From: Ramlibacter humi
Lineage (GTDB): Bacteria; Pseudomonadota; Gammaproteobacteria; Burkholderiales; Burkholderiaceae_C
Assembly (NCBI RefSeq): GCF_004681975.1
Contig: NZ_SMLK01000001.1
Span: forward strand, 124,001 to 188,000
DNA: 64,000 nt
Direction: 5' to 3'
This document shows, piece by piece, positions 1 through 12,717 of the stretch. Below the pieces are notes generated by a model that had not been told where the DNA came from, made no database searches, and saw only the letters and a program-made list of their open reading frames with translations. A program made the translations under genes and the position numbers. Numbering within the stretch: position 1 is the first letter of the stretch; the number at the start of each line of letters is the position of its first letter.

Positions 1-598
1 CGTTGTCGCGGAGGTTGAGGCGCTCCATGATGTTGGCGCGGTGCGCGTCCACCGTCTTCGAACTCAGGCCGAGTTCGAAGCCGATCTCCTTGGCCGATTT
101 CCCGCTCGCCAGCATGGTGAGCACTTCCACCTGCCGCTCCGTCAGCAGTTGGTGCAGCTGCGGCGCAGACGGCCGCAGCAGGTCCTGCGTGACGCGGCTC
201 GTGAAATAGCTCCCGGTCTGCATGACGCCGCGCACCGCCAGCTCCAATTCGAATTTCGCCGCGTCCTTGCGGATGTAGCCGCAGGCGCCGCTGGCCACGG
301 CCTTTTTCACCGCTTCGATGGAGTCGTCGGCGGACAGCACCACTACGCGCACTTCGGGGGATTCCGCGCGGATGCGCTCGCACACGGCGTAGCCATCGAT
401 GCCCGGCATCCCTATGTCCGTGATGACGATGTCGGGCCGCACGGTTTGCAGGATCCCGAGAAGCTCCTCGCCGCTGCCCGCTTCCGCGATCACCTGCACT
501 CCGGAAATGGAGGTGAGGAGGGCGTTGATGCCGGACCGAACCAGCTCGTGGTCGTCGGCGAGCACGACGCGGATGGGCGCGCGTTCCTCTGGTCTCAT
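1..598 (-). CDS. NarL/FixJ-family response regulator (3' end outside window)
   Basis: Two-component transcription regulator, cut off by the window start; 199 codons are visible from the ATG at 598. The receiver domain (about residues 8-125) has the acidic pair in VVLADDHELV, the phosphorylatable Asp61 in ITDIGMPGIDG, and a K in the Y-I-R-K motif near residue 110. A LuxR-type helix-turn-helix follows (LTERQVEVLTMLASGKSAKE, then GLSSKTVDAHRANIMERLNL). The C-terminal tip is missing. Its cognate kinase is not in the window on this side. The DNA target and signal cannot be read from the sequence. Confidence 0.93.
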   Translation of the reverse strand, partial: MRPEERAPIRVVLADDHELVRSGINALLTSISGVQVIAEAGSGEELLGILQTVRPDIVITDIGMPGIDGYAVCERIRAESPEVRVVVLSADDSIEAVKKAVASGACGYIRKDAAKFELELAVRGVMQTGSYFTSRVTQDLLRPSAPQLHQLLTERQVEVLTMLASGKSAKEIGFELGLSSKTVDAHRANIMERLNLRDN

Positions 599-885
599 GC
601 ACGTCTCCCTGATCGTTGTCTGGGCGCGGCCGAATCGCTTGCGCCGCCGCGTCACGGCGGGCCGGGCGTGTGCCGGGCCTTCTTTTGCGATCATGGAGGA
701 ACGCGCCGCGCCGATCAACGGCTTTCGCGTTTTCGGGATTGCGCGGGTGCAGAACTTTCTACTGTGCCTGCCGGCCTGCAGACCACTTGCTTCCAGCGTG
801 TGGGCGCCGCGGCGGCGCGCGCCGGCCTTCTTCGATCCCCGGCGGCGCATGCAAGCCCCCGCCCGGCGGGCCCGCAAGGCGCGCC

Positions 886-1542
886 TCAGTGGATCGCTTC
901 CGCCTCGACCCCGGCGGAGGCCACCTGGTCGCCGCCTGCCGGCGCAGAGCGCGTGACCTGGACGACGGCCGCGTCGGGCTTCAGCGTGCGCAGGCCCTCG
1001 CGCGCCGGATCGAGCGCAACCGCGCCAAGGAGCTGCACCGCGCCGGAATCGCGGCGGCGCTGGAACTCCACCTGCACCAGGACGACCGCATGCCCCGGCA
1101 GCACGACCACGACGGGACGGCCGTCCTGCAGGTCTTGCAGCACCTCCGGCGAACCCAGCCGCGCCTGGGCGCCCGCGCGGACGTCCGAGGCCAGCGACAC
1201 GGCGCGCCCGGAAGCATCGTTCCACCTGCGGTTGAGCAGCGTGCCCAGTACCGCCGGCGGCACGCCGATGTCGACGGCGGAGCCCCAGTGCTGGCGCACG
1301 ACCTGTTCCTGCGGCACGCGCACGCCATACGAGCGCAGCACCATGCTCACCGCGGCGGCCCAGCACCATTGGCTGGCGCGCTGGGTCTGCCTCATCTCGG
1401 CCACCGCGTCGGCGCGCAGCCCCGACACGCAGTGCTCCACGCCGGCCTCGGCCGCGGGACGGCACTTCGTTTCCGCCCGCGCCTGCGTCGCGGTGAACAT
1501 TGCCAGGAAGGCCAGGATCGTCGCCCATTGCCCGAACCGCAT
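886..1542 (-). CDS. Secreted papain-like cysteine protease
   Basis: 218 aa with an N-terminal signal peptide (hydrophobic residues 8-18, likely cleavage after ARA at 21-23), so it should act in the periplasm or outside. The motif QWCWAAAVSMVL (Cys60) is typical of papain-like peptidases of the C39/C70 type. The partner His is probably His151 in LPGHAVVLVQV, and Asp178 in VALDPA could complete the triad. There is no pro-domain or transporter nearby, so a bacteriocin-processing role is not supported. It lies between a response regulator and a chemosensory operon on the same strand, with about 290 bp of non-coding DNA downstream (599-885) in which I see no gene. Substrate unknown. Confidence 0.7.
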   Translation of the reverse strand: MRFGQWATILAFLAMFTATQARAETKCRPAAEAGVEHCVSGLRADAVAEMRQTQRASQWCWAAAVSMVLRSYGVRVPQEQVVRQHWGSAVDIGVPPAVLGTLLNRRWNDASGRAVSLASDVRAGAQARLGSPEVLQDLQDGRPVVVVLPGHAVVLVQVEFQRRRDSGAVQLLGAVALDPAREGLRTLKPDAAVVQVTRSAPAGGDQVASAGVEAEAIH

Positions 1543-1677
1543 CTCGCATCTCCAAGGATTTGCCTTGGGATGGAGGTTCGTTTTCCGGGCCCTTCCGCCG
1601 GCGAGCCATTGGCCAGGACAGGCTCGGGCGCTGACGCGGGTGGCTTAGGGCAGGTTCAGGTTGGGTAGGTCAAATCC

Positions 1678-4250
<2,573 letters not shown>

Positions 4251-4251
<1 letters not shown>

Positions 4252-5288
4252 CACGGGCCGCCGGTCACCAGGGCCAGCAGCGCCGGCACGATGCGCTCGG
4301 CCGGGAGCACCTGGCCGGCCGCGCCCAGCGCGATCGCCGCGCCCGCCATGCCGTGCACGGCGGAACTCTCCTCGTCCTGCGCGATGGTGGTCGCGCCGGC
4401 GTCGCGCATGCGGCGCAATTCCTCGGCGCCGTCGCGGCCCATGCCGGTGAGCAGGACGCCGATGGCGCCGGGCCCGCTGTACTGCGCCATCGTGCGGAAG
4501 AGGAATGAGACGGCCGGACGGACATGGTTCTCCGGCGGCTCGCGGCTCAGCACGATGCGGCCGCCCGCATCCACGCCCATGTGGAAGTCGTCCGGCGCGA
4601 GGTAGGCGTGCCCGGGCAGCGGCACCGTGCCATGCGCGGCGATGTGGATCGGCATGCCGCTGGTCTCGCCCAGCCAGCTGGCCATGCTGTGCAGGAAGCC
4701 GGGCGAGATGTGCTGGACGATGAGCAGCGGCGCGGCGAAGTCGCGCGGCAGCGCGTGCAGGATGGCCTGCAGCACCGGCGGGCCGCCGGTGGATGCACCG
4801 ATGCCGACCACCCGCGGCGCCGCCGCCGCGCGGCCTGCGGGGCGGGGCGGCCCCGGTTCGCGCCGCCGCCGCACCACCTTCACCTCGGACATCAGGCGCA
4901 CGGTCTGCAGAAGGTGCGCCATGCGCGCGCGCAAGGCGTCCCCGCCGCCGACGGGCTTTTCCACGCAGGCGAGGGCGCCGGCTTCCAGCGCGCGGAAGGC
5001 GATCGTCGCGTCGGCCGCGTTGCTGACGCCGCTGCACACCACGATCGGCAGCGGTGTCGACGCCATGATCCGCCGTGTCGCCTCGAAGCCGTCCAGCCGC
5101 GGCAGGTGCACGTCCAGCAGCGCCACGTCCGCCTTCTGCGCGAGCAGGAAATCCACCGCCGCCTGGCCGTCGCGCACCGCCCCCACCACCCGCAGCCCCG
5201 GGTCGCTCTCGATCAGCCGCACGATCTCGGCCCGGCTCGCGTCGGCGTGCTCGGCCACCAGCACCCGCATCCGTTTCGCTTCCTTCAT
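4251..5288 (-). CDS. cheB: CheB-type protein-glutamate methylesterase (WspF-like)
   Basis: 345 aa. An N-terminal receiver (Asp in [11 protein letters not shown], about residue 60) is joined by a basic proline-rich linker to a CheB methylesterase domain. The catalytic triad is visible as Ser in [10 protein letters not shown], His in [11 protein letters not shown] and Asp in [10 protein letters not shown]. It removes methyl groups from the receptor encoded upstream and opposes the CheR of this operon. Phosphorylation by the CheA-REC protein should control it. It starts 10 bp after the cheA stop and overlaps the hybrid kinase by one base. In Wsp systems the equivalent is WspF, whose loss locks the pathway on. 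Confidence 0.95.
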
Positions 5289-5298
5289 CGGGCAGTCC

Positions 5299-7401
5299 TC
5301 AGATCAGGCGCTGGATGGTCTCGAGCAGGCTCGCCTGGTCGAAGCTGCTCTTGACGACGTACGCGCTGGCGCCGGCGTCGACGCCGCGTTCGCGGTCCTC
5401 GCGGCTCTCGCGCGCCGTCACGAGCACGATCGGCAGCTCCGCCGTCCGCGGGTCGGCGCGCAGGCGGGCGACCAGTCCGAAACCGTCCAGGCGCGGCATT
5501 TCCACGTCCGTCACCAGCAAGTCGAAGGGTTCGGCCTGCAGGCGATGGAGCGCTTCCAGGCCGTCGACGGCCGTGCCTACCCGGTAGCCCGCGCTCTCGA
5601 GGATGGACCGCAGCAGCGAACGCGACGTGATGGAGTCCTCCGCCACCAGGATGGACCGCGGCACCGCTGCCGTTGCCGCCGGCGCCGGCGCGGGTGGGGC
5701 GGCCGGGGCGCCGCGGCTGGCCCGCAGCAGGTCGCCCACCTGCAGGATGCAAGCGATGTGGCCGTCCGGCAGCACCGTGGCCGCGGCGACGTTGCGCACC
5801 CGTACCAGCGGCGCCTGCAGCGGCTTGACCAGCAGCTGCAATTCGTCGAGGACCTCGTCCACCGCGAAGGCGGCGCGCTGCTCGCCGGTGCCGAGAATGG
5901 CCAGCGCGTTGCCGCCGGGCTGTGGCCGCGGCGGCGCCGGCAGCTGCAGCACCTGCGCCAGTTCCACCACCGGGATGACGCTGCCGTCCAGCACCAGCGT
6001 GCCCCGCCCGTCGACGCTGCGCAGGTCGCCGGCCCGTGGCCGCAGCACGCGCTCCACCTGCGCGGTGGGCAGCACGAACCGCTGCCGGGCCGCCGACACC
6101 ACCACGCCGCGGAAGGTGCTGCGCAGCGCGGGCACGACGATGTGGAACGCGGTGCCCGCCCCGGGGAGGCTGTCCACCGACACGGACCCGCCCAGGCGCG
6201 CCGCGTTCTCCTGCACGATGGCGAGCCCGAGGCCGCGGCCGGACAAGCCGGTCACCCCCGGGCTGGTGGACACGCCGGAGCGGAACACCAGCGCGCGGGC
6301 CTGGGCATCGGTCAGCTGCAGCGCCTCCGCGGCCGGCATCAGCCCCTCGCGGAGCGCCAGCTCGCGCAGCCTGGACGGGTCGATGCCGCCGCCGTCGTCG
6401 GCGACGGTGATCCGGACCTTGCCGCCGTCCACCTGCGTGGCCGTGAGTTCCAGCTGCGCGCGCACCGGCTTGCCCAGCCGCTCGCGCTCGGCCGGCGGCT
6501 CGACCCCGTGGGCGATGCAATTGCGCAGCAGGTGGTTCAGCGGGGCCTTCAGTTCGTCCAGGATGCGCTTGTCCAGGGCGATGTGCTCGCCGCGCACCTG
6601 CAACTCCGCCTCCTTGCCTTCCGCGCGGGCGAGGTCGCGCACCATCATGCGCAGCGGCGCGGCCAGCGTGTCGAAGGGCAGCAGCAGCAGCTTCCTGGAA
6701 TTCTCCAGCAGGGTGTCCACGATGCGCCCGACCGCTTCGCGGTCCTGCTCCGCAGCGCGCGCCGCGGCGGCGAGCCGGTGCTTCAGGACCTGCGGCGCAT
6801 CGGTGCCCGGGGCCGATACGGGCGAGACGCGGGAGGCGTGCGCCTGCCCTGCGAGCTCGCGCAGCTCCTCGACGCGCTGGCGGGAAGCCTGCTTGACCGC
6901 GAGCATCTCCTCGATCTCCAGCAGCCGCGCCTCCAGGCCCTCGACGCTGATGCGCACGGTTTCCACGGCGGCGGCCGGAGGTGGGGCGGCGTTCGGCTGG
7001 CCGGCGTCCATGGCGCGCAGCGGGTCCGCGTGCGCATTCGCCGGCGGCGTCCCGGCTCTCGCGGCCTGGGCCTGCACGAGCCGGCCCACCTGCTCCAGCT
7101 GCTGGTGCAGCGCATCCAGCGCTTCGCGCGTGGCCGTGCCGGGGCCGCGCTTCCAGGCGGCGAGCGTGTCCTCGATGCGCCGGCACTCGCCCTCGACGAG
7201 GCCGAAGTCGACCGCGCGGGCGGCCCCCTTGAGGCTGTGGGCCGCGCGGAACACCGTCTCGATGACCGCGGCCTGCCGCTCCTGACCTTCGCCGCGTTCC
7301 AGCTGCAGCAGGCCGTCCGCGATCGCCTGCAAGTGCTCCTGCGCCTCCACCGCGAAGGTGGCTCGCAGCTGTCGCAGGAAGTCGGCGTCGCCCGCTTGCA
7401 T
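5299..7401 (-). CDS. cheA: CheA-type histidine kinase with C-terminal receiver (WspE-like)
   Basis: 700 aa CheA-REC hybrid. Domains: HPt with His55 (FRAAHSLKGAARAVDF), a long linker, short dimerisation helices, HATPase (NHLLRNCIAHGVE, DDGGGIDPSRL, GLSGRGLGLAIV), a CheW-like coupling domain, and a terminal receiver with Asp in LLVTDVEMPRLDG. There is no P2 CheY-binding domain recognisable between HPt and kinase core. This architecture matches WspE/FrzE-type kinases of alternative-function chemosensory systems rather than flagellar CheA. The start is 3 bp after the receptor stop codon. Confidence 0.95.
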   Translation of the reverse strand: MQAGDADFLRQLRATFAVEAQEHLQAIADGLLQLERGEGQERQAAVIETVFRAAHSLKGAARAVDFGLVEGECRRIEDTLAAWKRGPGTATREALDALHQQLEQVGRLVQAQAARAGTPPANAHADPLRAMDAGQPNAAPPPAAAVETVRISVEGLEARLLEIEEMLAVKQASRQRVEELRELAGQAHASRVSPVSAPGTDAPQVLKHRLAAAARAAEQDREAVGRIVDTLLENSRKLLLLPFDTLAAPLRMMVRDLARAEGKEAELQVRGEHIALDKRILDELKAPLNHLLRNCIAHGVEPPAERERLGKPVRAQLELTATQVDGGKVRITVADDGGGIDPSRLRELALREGLMPAAEALQLTDAQARALVFRSGVSTSPGVTGLSGRGLGLAIVQENAARLGGSVSVDSLPGAGTAFHIVVPALRSTFRGVVVSAARQRFVLPTAQVERVLRPRAGDLRSVDGRGTLVLDGSVIPVVELAQVLQLPAPPRPQPGGNALAILGTGEQRAAFAVDEVLDELQLLVKPLQAPLVRVRNVAAATVLPDGHIACILQVGDLLRASRGAPAAPPAPAPAATAAVPRSILVAEDSITSRSLLRSILESAGYRVGTAVDGLEALHRLQAEPFDLLVTDVEMPRLDGFGLVARLRADPRTAELPIVLVTARESREDRERGVDAGASAYVVKSSFDQASLLETIQRLI

Positions 7402-7404
7402 GCG

Positions 7405-9132
7405 CTAGAGGCGATAGGCCGAGACGATCTGCTGCAGGCGATGGCCCAGGTCGTTCAGGCCCTGGGCCGAGCTTTCGAGCTGGCGGGCGCTGACCATGTT
7501 CTGGCTGCTCGCCTGCTTGATGCTGTTCATCGCACCGGCCACCTGGTCCACGCCCACCAGTTGCTGGTGGCTGGACGCCGCGATCTGTGTGGCGGCCTGG
7601 GCCGCCTCGCCGATGCTGGCCGAGAGACCCTCGACCGCCACGCGCGCCACGGCGGTCTGTTCGCTGCCCGCCTGCACTGCGCGGGCGCCCTGGTCGGTTA
7701 CCGCGACGGCCGCGGCCGTCGCGGCCTGGATGTCGCCGAGGACCGCGCGCACCTCGGCCGTCGCCTGCCGGGACTGCGCCGCCAGGCTCCTGACTTCCTG
7801 CGCGACCACGGCGAAGCCCTTGCCCTGCTCGCCGGCCTTGGCTGCCTCGATCGACGCGTTGACGGCCAGCAGGTTGGACTGGACCGCCAGGTCCTCGACG
7901 GTCGCGATGATCTGGCCGATGGTCTGGCCGTGCTGCGACAGCCGCGCCATGCTGGTGCCGATGCTTTCCATCTGCCGGCGGACGCGTTCCATGCCCGCGT
8001 CGAGATCCTCGGCGGACCGGCGGCCGTCCAGTGTCTGCTGCACCGCCTTCTGCGCGCTGTCCGCGACGTGCTGCGCCTTCTGGTTGCTCAATTCGGCGGT
8101 CTGGCGCACTTCTTCCACGGTGGCGGTCGTCTGCGCGACGGCGGCCGCCGATTCGGTCGCGCTCGACGCCAGCTGGCTGGTCGAAGCCACGATCTGGGTG
8201 GTCGACGCGCCCAGCACGGACACCGCTTCCACCATGCCGCGGATCTGATCGCGCAGGTTGCCGCTCATGCGCTGGAACGCGTTGCCCAGCATGTCGTCGG
8301 CGGATTGCGGCGCGATGCTGGTGCGCAGGTCGCCGCTGGCCATGCGTTCGGCTTGCGCGGCGATGTCCTGCAGGTACCGCGTCATCCCGGAGAAGGCGCG
8401 GGCCAGCGCGCCGACCTCGTCCGCGCGCGCGTCCTCGGGAATCTCCGCCCGGATGTCGCCGCGCTCGATGCGCGCGGCGTGCGCGGTCAGCTGGCGCAGC
8501 GGGCGCGCGATGGTCCGGGTGAGCAGCGCGGCCGCGAGCAATGCGGCCAGCACCGCCAGGCCGGTGCCGACGACGATGGTGAGCACGGCGTTGCGGCTGT
8601 TCGCCTCGGTCTCGCCGACTTGCCTCTGCAGGTCGGCGCGCGCCTCGTCCTGCATCTCGCGGACGACGCGCGTGATGTCGTTCGTGATGCCGAGGCCCCC
8701 GCCGGCCAGGATGCGCTGCACGACCGCCTTGCTCCCTTGGGAGCGGTAGACCTCGGTGGTCCCGCGCACGTGCTCGATGCGGTTCTTCACCAGAGGCTCG
8801 ATGGCGTCCAGCCGGCGAAGCTGCGAATCGCCGGTGCCGATCAGCTGCCGGATCTCCTGCAGCAGCCTGGGGGCGCGCTCGGTCGCCGGGCCCACGGGCC
8901 GCAGGAACTGCTCGTCGCCGGTGAGGTAGTAGCTGCGCGTGCCGAGCTCGATCTCCTTGACCAGGGGCACGATGTCATCGAGCCGGTTGAGGATTCCCGC
9001 CGTGATCCTGCGCTGCTCGTTGGCCTGGATCAGGTCCGCGGTGGCTCCGTAGCAGGCAGCGCCCACGGCGAGCACGCAGGCCAGGACCAAGCCGAATCCG
9101 GTGGCGAGTTTCGCGCCGACGTTCCACTTCAT
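7405..9132 (-). CDS. Methyl-accepting chemotaxis protein with CHASE3-type sensor domain
   Basis: 575 aa inner-membrane receptor. TM1 is near residues 10-30; the periplasmic part contains a CHASE3-like segment ([20 protein letters not shown], then [10 protein letters not shown]); TM2 is near 190-212. HAMP follows, then a long cytoplasmic signalling domain whose tip reads [19 protein letters not shown], the kinase-contact hairpin. The C terminus (QQIVSAYRL) lacks a CheR-tethering pentapeptide. The ATG at 9132 overlaps the upstream cheW stop (ATGA), which excludes the longer reading to 9492. It should control the adjacent CheA-REC; ligand unknown. Confidence 0.94.
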   Translation of the reverse strand: MKWNVGAKLATGFGLVLACVLAVGAACYGATADLIQANEQRRITAGILNRLDDIVPLVKEIELGTRSYYLTGDEQFLRPVGPATERAPRLLQEIRQLIGTGDSQLRRLDAIEPLVKNRIEHVRGTTEVYRSQGSKAVVQRILAGGGLGITNDITRVVREMQDEARADLQRQVGETEANSRNAVLTIVVGTGLAVLAALLAAALLTRTIARPLRQLTAHAARIERGDIRAEIPEDARADEVGALARAFSGMTRYLQDIAAQAERMASGDLRTSIAPQSADDMLGNAFQRMSGNLRDQIRGMVEAVSVLGASTTQIVASTSQLASSATESAAAVAQTTATVEEVRQTAELSNQKAQHVADSAQKAVQQTLDGRRSAEDLDAGMERVRRQMESIGTSMARLSQHGQTIGQIIATVEDLAVQSNLLAVNASIEAAKAGEQGKGFAVVAQEVRSLAAQSRQATAEVRAVLGDIQAATAAAVAVTDQGARAVQAGSEQTAVARVAVEGLSASIGEAAQAATQIAASSHQQLVGVDQVAGAMNSIKQASSQNMVSARQLESSAQGLNDLGHRLQQIVSAYRL

Positions 9133-9692
9133 GCTTCCTCCTTGCCCAGCCATGCATCGCTCATGGAAGGCCCCTCTTCGTTGACGAGAATCCCGGGGTC
9201 GGCCGCCAGCCGCTCGAAGTCGATCACCAGCAGCCGCTGCGCCGTGATGCCGCGCAGGTGCCTGACGCGCAGCGACGGCAAGGGCGGCTGCAGGTCGGCG
9301 CCGGGCAGCGTGCGCGCGCCGATCACCGCCTCGGCCAGCAGCCCGAACTCCATCGCGCCGCTGCGCACCAGGACGACGTGGTGCAGGTCGTGCAGCCCCG
9401 GCGCCGGCGTCTGCAGCAGCACCTGCAGGTCGAGGACGGCCGTGATGCGGCCCCGAACGTTCATCACGCCGCGCACGAAAGCCGGCGTGCATGGCACCGG
9501 CGCGAGGTGCAGCAGCGGCACGACGGCGGCGACGTGCCGCGACTCGATCGCGTAGTGCTCGCGCGCCAGCCGGAATTCCAGCACCTCCAGCACCGGGCCG
9601 GAAGGTGGTGCGGGGGGCGTCCGGGCCAGCGCCAGCGCCCGGGCCCGCAGGACGTCCCCCGGATCGGGCAGGGTTGCGGAAGGCGTGCTCAT
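9129..9692 (-). CDS. cheW: CheW-like coupling protein (WspD-like)
   Basis: 187 aa single CheW domain (about residues 35-175) after a short proline-rich N-terminal tail. Core features are [21 protein letters not shown], then [18 protein letters not shown], typical of CheW beta-barrels. It bridges receptor and CheA. It sits between cheR and the receptor, with ATGA overlaps at both ends (9689-9692 and 9129-9132). It is the second CheW of this operon, as in Wsp systems, which carry WspB and WspD. Confidence 0.93.
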   Translation of the reverse strand: MSTPSATLPDPGDVLRARALALARTPPAPPSGPVLEVLEFRLAREHYAIESRHVAAVVPLLHLAPVPCTPAFVRGVMNVRGRITAVLDLQVLLQTPAPGLHDLHHVVLVRSGAMEFGLLAEAVIGARTLPGADLQPPLPSLRVRHLRGITAQRLLVIDFERLAADPGILVNEEGPSMSDAWLGKEEA

Positions 9693-11053
9693 GCGGCGTC
9701 CGCCGGGGCGAGCCCGGACAGCAGTTGCGTGAGCCTTCCGGCGCTCAGCCCATCGCCTTCGGGCAGCAGGTCGCCGGGCTGGTAGCGCGCAAGCTGCACG
9801 CGCGCGTTGGCATAGTGGCGCGCGGCGGCCGCCGTTTCGCCGGCCTGGCGGGCCAGGTTGCCCAGCGCGAAATGCGCGAGCACGAACCCGGGCTCCAGGA
9901 ACACCGCGCGCCGCAACGCGAGACGCGCCGCCTCGGCTTCGCCGCGCTCCAGCAGCACCATTGCGCGCAGGTAGTGTGCGGCCGGGTTCACCTTGTCCGC
10001 GTCGATCCAGCGCTCGCACCATTGCAGCGCCGCGCCGAGGTCGCCCCGGTCCGCCATCGACCGGGCCAGCGCCGCGGGCTCGTCCGGCGCCGCCGCCAGG
10101 CAAGACCGCGATGGGGCCGCGGGTGCGCAAGCGGGGACGGGCGCGCGGGCGGGTGGGCGCACGGGCGCGCAAGGCGCCACGGCGACCTCGGCGCGCCGCG
10201 GCGCGGACCGCTTGCGATAGAGGATCGCGCCCGGATGGTTTTCCACCGCCAACCGCGAAAACAGTGCCTGCGACGCCTCGCTCGGGCCCACCACCAAGCA
10301 GCCGCCGTCGGCCAGCGAACGGCGCAGCCGCGCCACGGTGGCGCGCGCGCGCTCCGGCCGGAAGTACATCAGCACGTTGCGGCAGAAAAGGATGTCCACC
10401 GCATCGGTCCCGCCGTCCGACGACGGGAAGCTGTCCTCGGCCAGGTTCAGCCAGCGGAAGTCCACCAGCCGGCGCAGGTGCGGCGCGATTTCGTGCCGGC
10501 CGTCGGCGCGGGGGAGGAAATAGGCGGCCTTCAGGCGCGCGGGCGTGGAACGGAAAGACCACTCGCCATAGACGCCGGCCCGCGCCTTTTCGAGGGCGGC
10601 CGGGTGGATGTCGGTGCCCGTGATCGAGACGCGCCAGCCGCGGGGATCGGGCAGCGCCTCGTGCAGCAGGATGGCCAGCGTGTACGCTTCCTCGCCGCTG
10701 GCGCAACCGGCGCTCCACACCCGAAGGTGCTGGTCACGGCCGCGGCGCGCTCGCACCATCTCGGGCAGCACCATGCCCGCCACGGCATCCAGCAGGGGCG
10801 GGTCGCGGAAGAAGTAGGTTTCGCCGACGGTCAGGTGCGCCGCCAGCCGCTGGACCTCGGCATGGCCGATGCCGGTGTCGAGCAGGCCGCGCACATAGCG
10901 CGGCACGTCGTCCTGCTGCCGTTCGCGCGCGGCGGCCTCGATGCCGCGGTGCAGCTGCGGGAACCGTTCGGGCGGGAAATGCAGGCCCATGCGCTGGGCG
11001 ACAAGCGCGGCGAGCTCGCCCCACTCGGCTTCCTCCAGGCCCGCGGCGGTCAC
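9689..11053 (-). CDS. cheR: CheR methyltransferase with C-terminal TPR-like region (WspC-like)
   Basis: 454 aa. The N-terminal helical CheR domain and SAM-binding domain span about residues 5-275: [30 protein letters not shown] (SAM loop) and [12 protein letters not shown]. After a proline/alanine-rich linker, residues about 320-430 form TPR-like helices ([20 protein letters not shown], then [19 protein letters not shown]). CheR-TPR is the hallmark of WspC-type methyltransferases. The start is a GTG at 11053 overlapping the upstream cheW stop (GTGA), with a GGAGGGG ribosome site just upstream. The open frame continues further upstream but only as a shadow of cheW. Confidence 0.93.
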   Translation of the reverse strand: MTAAGLEEAEWGELAALVAQRMGLHFPPERFPQLHRGIEAAARERQQDDVPRYVRGLLDTGIGHAEVQRLAAHLTVGETYFFRDPPLLDAVAGMVLPEMVRARRGRDQHLRVWSAGCASGEEAYTLAILLHEALPDPRGWRVSITGTDIHPAALEKARAGVYGEWSFRSTPARLKAAYFLPRADGRHEIAPHLRRLVDFRWLNLAEDSFPSSDGGTDAVDILFCRNVLMYFRPERARATVARLRRSLADGGCLVVGPSEASQALFSRLAVENHPGAILYRKRSAPRRAEVAVAPCAPVRPPARAPVPACAPAAPSRSCLAAAPDEPAALARSMADRGDLGAALQWCERWIDADKVNPAAHYLRAMVLLERGEAEAARLALRRAVFLEPGFVLAHFALGNLARQAGETAAAARHYANARVQLARYQPGDLLPEGDGLSAGRLTQLLSGLAPADAA

Positions 11054-11520
11054 GTGCGCCCCTCCAGGGCCACGACGAGCGCCTCTTCCTGCGAAGGCGA
11101 CAGCAGCAGCTCCACGTCGTGCACCAGCAGCAGCCCGTCGGGCAGGCGCGCCACGCCCGCCGGTCGTTGCAGGCCCGGCACCAGTGCCGCCGCGTCCAGC
11201 ACCGCGGCATCGCACTCGATCACGCCGAGCGCCTCGTCGACCACCAGCGCCAGCAGCCGGCGCGGCGTTCGCAGGAGAAGGAACTGGTCGTCCGGTTCCA
11301 GCGGTTTGGCCGGCAGGCCGAACCTTTCGCGCGCCGCGTACACGGGAAGGACCTGGCCCGCCACGTCGAGGACGCCCAGGACGCCTTCCGGCGCGGCCGC
11401 GGGCAGCGGGGTCACCGCCGCCGCCGCGAGCACTCGCTGCACGGCCGCGAGAGCGACCGCGTGTCGACCGCTTCCCAGGCGGAAAGCGACCAGCCGGCGA
11501 GCGGCAGCGCTGTTGCTCAT
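11050..11520 (-). CDS. cheW: CheW-like coupling protein (WspB-like)
   Basis: 156 aa CheW domain protein. It carries VAFRLGSGRHAVALAAVQRV near the N terminus, then GVLDVAGQVLPVYAARERFG, and a C-terminal GLLLVHDVELLLS strand. The ATG at 11520 overlaps the stop of the upstream REC-EAL gene (ATGA, 11517-11520). A longer start at 11637 is possible in frame but lies inside the preceding gene. It should couple the operon's receptor to CheA. It is divergent in sequence from the second CheW, suggesting distinct positions in the array. Confidence 0.9.
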   Translation of the reverse strand: MSNSAAARRLVAFRLGSGRHAVALAAVQRVLAAAAVTPLPAAAPEGVLGVLDVAGQVLPVYAARERFGLPAKPLEPDDQFLLLRTPRRLLALVVDEALGVIECDAAVLDAAALVPGLQRPAGVARLPDGLLLVHDVELLLSPSQEEALVVALEGRT

Positions 11521-12713
11521 CGGATCGTGGAGCGGGTCCAGCGGGTCGTCCACGCGGGGACCGCGGCGGCCGGCATGGGAGCCGCGATGAAGGGACCCTG
11601 GGCGAGCAGGCAGCCCCAGTCGTGCAGCAGCTGCCATTCATCCTTGGTGCCGATGCCGGTGGCGACCGTGGCGAGTTGCTGCTTCCGGGCCAGCTCGAGG
11701 CCCACGGCCAGGCCGGCACGCGCGGCGCTGTCGCGGTCCACGCCGGTCACGAAGCCGCGGTCGAACTTCAGCGCGGTGAACGCCACCAGCGCGAGCCGGT
11801 CGACGTCCATGGCGCCGTGGCCGAAATCCTCGATCGCGAGTCCGAAGCCGTGCATCCGCAGGCGCGCCAGGTTTTCCAGCACGCGGGCCTGGTCGGCCTG
11901 CAGCGCGGCCTCCGGGATGCCCAGCACCAGGTGCCCCGGCGACAGGCCTTCGTTGTCGGTGGTCTGCCGGATCCGCGCCGCGGTGTTCACGTCGGCGAGG
12001 GAATCGAAGTCCAGGCGGACCCACACGGAGAGATCGCGCCCTTCGGCCTGCCAGAGGCGGCACTGCGCCACCGCCTTCTGCAGCACGAGCCAGCCGAAGT
12101 CCTCCTTCAGGCCCCTTGCCTGAACCGAAGGCATGAAGGCCGCCGGTTCGAGGATGCCGCGGCCCGGGTGGTCCCAGCGCGCGCCGGCGTGCATCGCGCG
12201 GACCGTGCCGCTGGCGAGCAGCACCTGCGGCTCGTACCAGAGCTCGAACTCGTTGCGCGTCCAGGCCTCGGCGATCTCGTCGAGCGGGAACGCCACTTCC
12301 GGCGGGACCTGCTCGTCCGCCATGCCCCGGTGCAGTTCGACCAGCGGCACGAGTTTGGCCGCCGCGACGGGCTTGGCGATGACGCCCAGCAGCCGGACCT
12401 TGTAGGTGCGCGCCATGTGCGCGATGGAGGCGAGCAGTGCCGGCTCGAGGGCGCTGGTGAGGATCACCGACACCGGCGAGCCCGCTTCGCTCAGGTGCCG
12501 GATGAACTCCATACCGTCCATGGCGGGCATGGAAAGGTCGGTGAGAACGATGTCCACCGGCCGGTCGGGGTCCCGCAGGACCTGCAGGGCGGCCCGGCCG
12601 TCGCCGGCTTCGCGCACCGTCGCGGCGCCGAGCGTCTGGAGCAGCCGCGTCAATGCAAGGCGCTGGAACTCGTGGTCTTCGACCACCAGGAAGCGCAGGT
12701 TCCTGCAGGGCAT
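11517..12713 (-). CDS. Receiver plus catalytically degenerate EAL domain protein
   Basis: 398 aa. The N-terminal receiver (residues about 5-125) has Asp in IVLTDLSMPAMDG. The C-terminal half has the length and order of an EAL c-di-GMP phosphodiesterase, but the metal and catalytic residues are changed. The EAL motif is HAG (MHAGARW), the usual NLS is RLD, DDFG is EDFG, and AEGVE is ATGIG. LKFDRGFV and QGPFIAAP still mark the fold. Architecture resembles RocR, but hydrolysis is unlikely. The ATG at 12713 begins 4 bp after the upstream small ORF's stop; a start at 12767 is also open. It may act as a protein-interaction or nucleotide-sensing output of the chemosensory operon. Confidence 0.85.
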   Translation of the reverse strand: MPCRNLRFLVVEDHEFQRLALTRLLQTLGAATVREAGDGRAALQVLRDPDRPVDIVLTDLSMPAMDGMEFIRHLSEAGSPVSVILTSALEPALLASIAHMARTYKVRLLGVIAKPVAAAKLVPLVELHRGMADEQVPPEVAFPLDEIAEAWTRNEFELWYEPQVLLASGTVRAMHAGARWDHPGRGILEPAAFMPSVQARGLKEDFGWLVLQKAVAQCRLWQAEGRDLSVWVRLDFDSLADVNTAARIRQTTDNEGLSPGHLVLGIPEAALQADQARVLENLARLRMHGFGLAIEDFGHGAMDVDRLALVAFTALKFDRGFVTGVDRDSAARAGLAVGLELARKQQLATVATGIGTKDEWQLLHDWGCLLAQGPFIAAPMPAAAVPAWTTRWTRSTIR

Positions 12714-12717
12714 CGGC

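Noticed and set aside
4627-9555. Very long plus-strand frame (1642 codons) across the chemosensory genes
   Set aside because: Antisense shadow of high-GC coding DNA; low-complexity Arg/Ala/Gln/His composition, no domain, and both strands cannot be coding here.
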